Assembly (NCBI GenBank): GCA_023248785.1
Contig: JAHFDX010000009.1
Coordinates: 1-7,504, forward strand
Direction of reading: 5' to 3'
Source of the DNA: Myxococcales bacterium
Lineage (GTDB): Bacteria; Myxococcota_A; Polyangia; Polyangiales; Polyangiaceae
DNA length: 7,504 nucleotides
Shown: piece after piece, positions 7,159-7,504 of the stretch
Layout: each line of letters starts with the position of its first letter
How positions within the stretch are numbered: position 1 is the stretch's first letter
Notes under the pieces: model-generated
The model's input: only the letters and a program-made list of their open reading frames with translations
What the model was told of the DNA's origin: nothing
The model's database searches: none
Translations under genes and position numbers: made by a program

Positions 7159-7216
7159 GATCCCTCGCTCCCCAAGGGTTGACTCTCGACAAACGCGTAG
7201 GGAGTGATGCGTTCAT
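7151..7216 (-). other. Possible 21-codon leader ORF overlapping the channel start
   Basis: An ATG at 7216-7214 opens MNASLPTRLSRVNPWGARDRA and ends at TAG (7153-7151), overlapping the GTG start of the channel gene by eight bases in another frame. GGAA lies five bases before the ATG. It would fall inside the leader of the predicted transcript. It has no metal-ligand cluster, and 21 codons can easily be open by chance. Confidence 0.15.
7161..7173 (-). promoter_or_regulatory. Ribosome binding site of the channel gene
   Basis: Purine-rich sequence on the minus strand (GGGGAGCGAGGGA) covers positions -15 to -3 relative to the GTG start at 7158. Either GGGGAG or GAGGGA can pair with 16S rRNA. It supports the GTG start, since no other in-frame start exists upstream. 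Confidence 0.6.
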
Positions 7217-7222
7217 GGATAT

Positions 7223-7249
7223 TCCGGTGTACTCGATTGTACCCACGGA
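7223..7249. promoter_or_regulatory. Imperfect inverted repeat over the -10 box, candidate operator
   Basis: The arms TCCGGTGTAC (7223-7232) and GTACCCACGGA (7239-7249) are related by inversion with a 6-base centre (TCGATT). Pairing is interrupted by a one-base offset in mid-arm. The site covers the proposed TACAAT box on the minus strand, where a bound repressor would block transcription. It does not match the CueR or CusR boxes I know. Confidence 0.3.
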
Positions 7250-7266
7250 TCGCCGATGGATCGCAA
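7236..7266 (-). promoter_or_regulatory. Candidate promoter of the efflux operon
   Basis: On the minus strand, TACAAT (7241-7236) differs from the sigma-70 -10 consensus at one base. TTGCGA (7266-7261) matches TTGACA at four of six positions, 19 bases upstream. The long spacer is typical of metal-responsive MerR-type promoters, but no MerR-type dyad fills it. Transcription would start about 70 bases before the channel GTG. Confidence 0.35.
7247..7264. repeat. Two 7-bp direct repeats 11 bp apart in the promoter spacer
   Basis: GGATCGC occurs at 7247-7253 and again at 7258-7264 on the plus strand, about one helical turn apart, between the candidate -35 and -10 boxes. A related CACGGATC is found at 7244-7251 and 7291-7298. 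Helically phased direct repeats are a typical layout for response-regulator sites, but no regulator is visible here. Confidence 0.4.
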
Positions 7267-7334
7267 TTCGTGCACATATGGCGCGACCGTCACGGATCAA
7301 GCCAACTCGAACAGAACCCCAGACCGCTAACGAC

Positions 7335-7504
7335 TCACTTCACTGGATTCTTGGGATCGATCCGCAGGACCCGATTTCCCACAATGTCCACGAAGTACAA
7401 CTTGCCGTCGGGCCCAAATGCCATGCCTGCAAGGGCGCCCGATGCAAGGCCCGTGTCGAGATAATTCACGCGGGTTCCGTCGAGAGAGAACGCGCTTATC
7501 CGCC
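7335..7504 (-). CDS. C-terminal end of a beta-propeller (NHL/SMP-30-like) protein
   Basis: Fifty-five codons enter from the right edge and end at TGA (7337-7335). The peptide contains FSLDGTRVNYLDTG, a blade-like GALAGMAFGPDGKLYFVDI, and NRVLRIDPKN. The pattern 'G-M-A-F-G-P-D-G-K-L-Y' followed by a 'N-R-V-x-R-I-D' strand is typical of NHL, SMP-30 and related propeller blades, which bind ligands or act as exported enzymes or scaffolds. Only the last one or two strands are visible, so the enzyme class and location cannot be given. It is on the same strand as the efflux operon but separated by 176 bases that hold a candidate promoter, so it is probably a separate unit. No clear terminator hairpin is seen after its stop. 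Confidence 0.65.
   Translation of the reverse strand, partial: RISAFSLDGTRVNYLDTGLASGALAGMAFGPDGKLYFVDIVGNRVLRIDPKNPVK

Overview
This window carries one coherent block of five genes on the minus strand, read from right to left, followed downstream by the edge of the window and preceded by the 3' end of an unrelated gene. The block is a heavy-metal efflux operon of the Cus (copper/silver) type with two accessory exported proteins. The moderately high GC content, GTG starts and dense packing indicate a GC-rich Gram-negative bacterium. The lipoprotein with a TYPEGPYG-like lead-in to a thioredoxin fold, and the cupredoxin lipoprotein beside CusA, recall Myxococcota and relatives. That placement is an inference from memory of such proteins, not a result.

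Layout, in transcription order. (1) 7504-7335: the last 55 codons of a beta-propeller (NHL/SMP-30-like) protein that enters from the right. (2) 7334-7159: a 176-base intergenic region with a candidate promoter (TACAAT -10 box), an imperfect dyad over that box, a pair of 7-bp direct repeats 11 bp apart in the promoter spacer, and a possible small leader ORF. (3) 7158-5812: a TolC/CusC-family outer-membrane channel. (4) 5834-4410: a CusB-type periplasmic adaptor with a heavy-metal-binding HCTMHP...CPICGM domain. It overlaps the end of the channel gene. (5) 4405-1103: a CusA-type RND pump of 1100 residues, starting four bases after the adaptor stop. It has the Cu(I)/Ag(I) TM4 signature and all three substrate-binding methionines known from E. 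coli CusA. (6) 1081-707: a small cupredoxin-domain lipoprotein with a CGMAM ligand loop. (7) 580-1: a thioredoxin-like lipoprotein with a WCGIC motif, which runs off the left edge.

Together, genes 3-5 form a complete tripartite pump that would take Cu(I)/Ag(I) from the periplasm or inner membrane out of the cell. The cupredoxin takes the place in the operon where E. coli has the CusF chaperone, so it may hand metal to the adaptor or pump. The thioredoxin-like protein could keep cysteine ligands reduced or act as a copper chaperone itself; this is inference. No regulator gene and no CusF-like gene is visible. No convincing gene lies on the plus strand: its long ORFs are antisense shadows of the pump, adaptor and channel genes. 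I saw no RNA genes, insertion sequences or CRISPR arrays.
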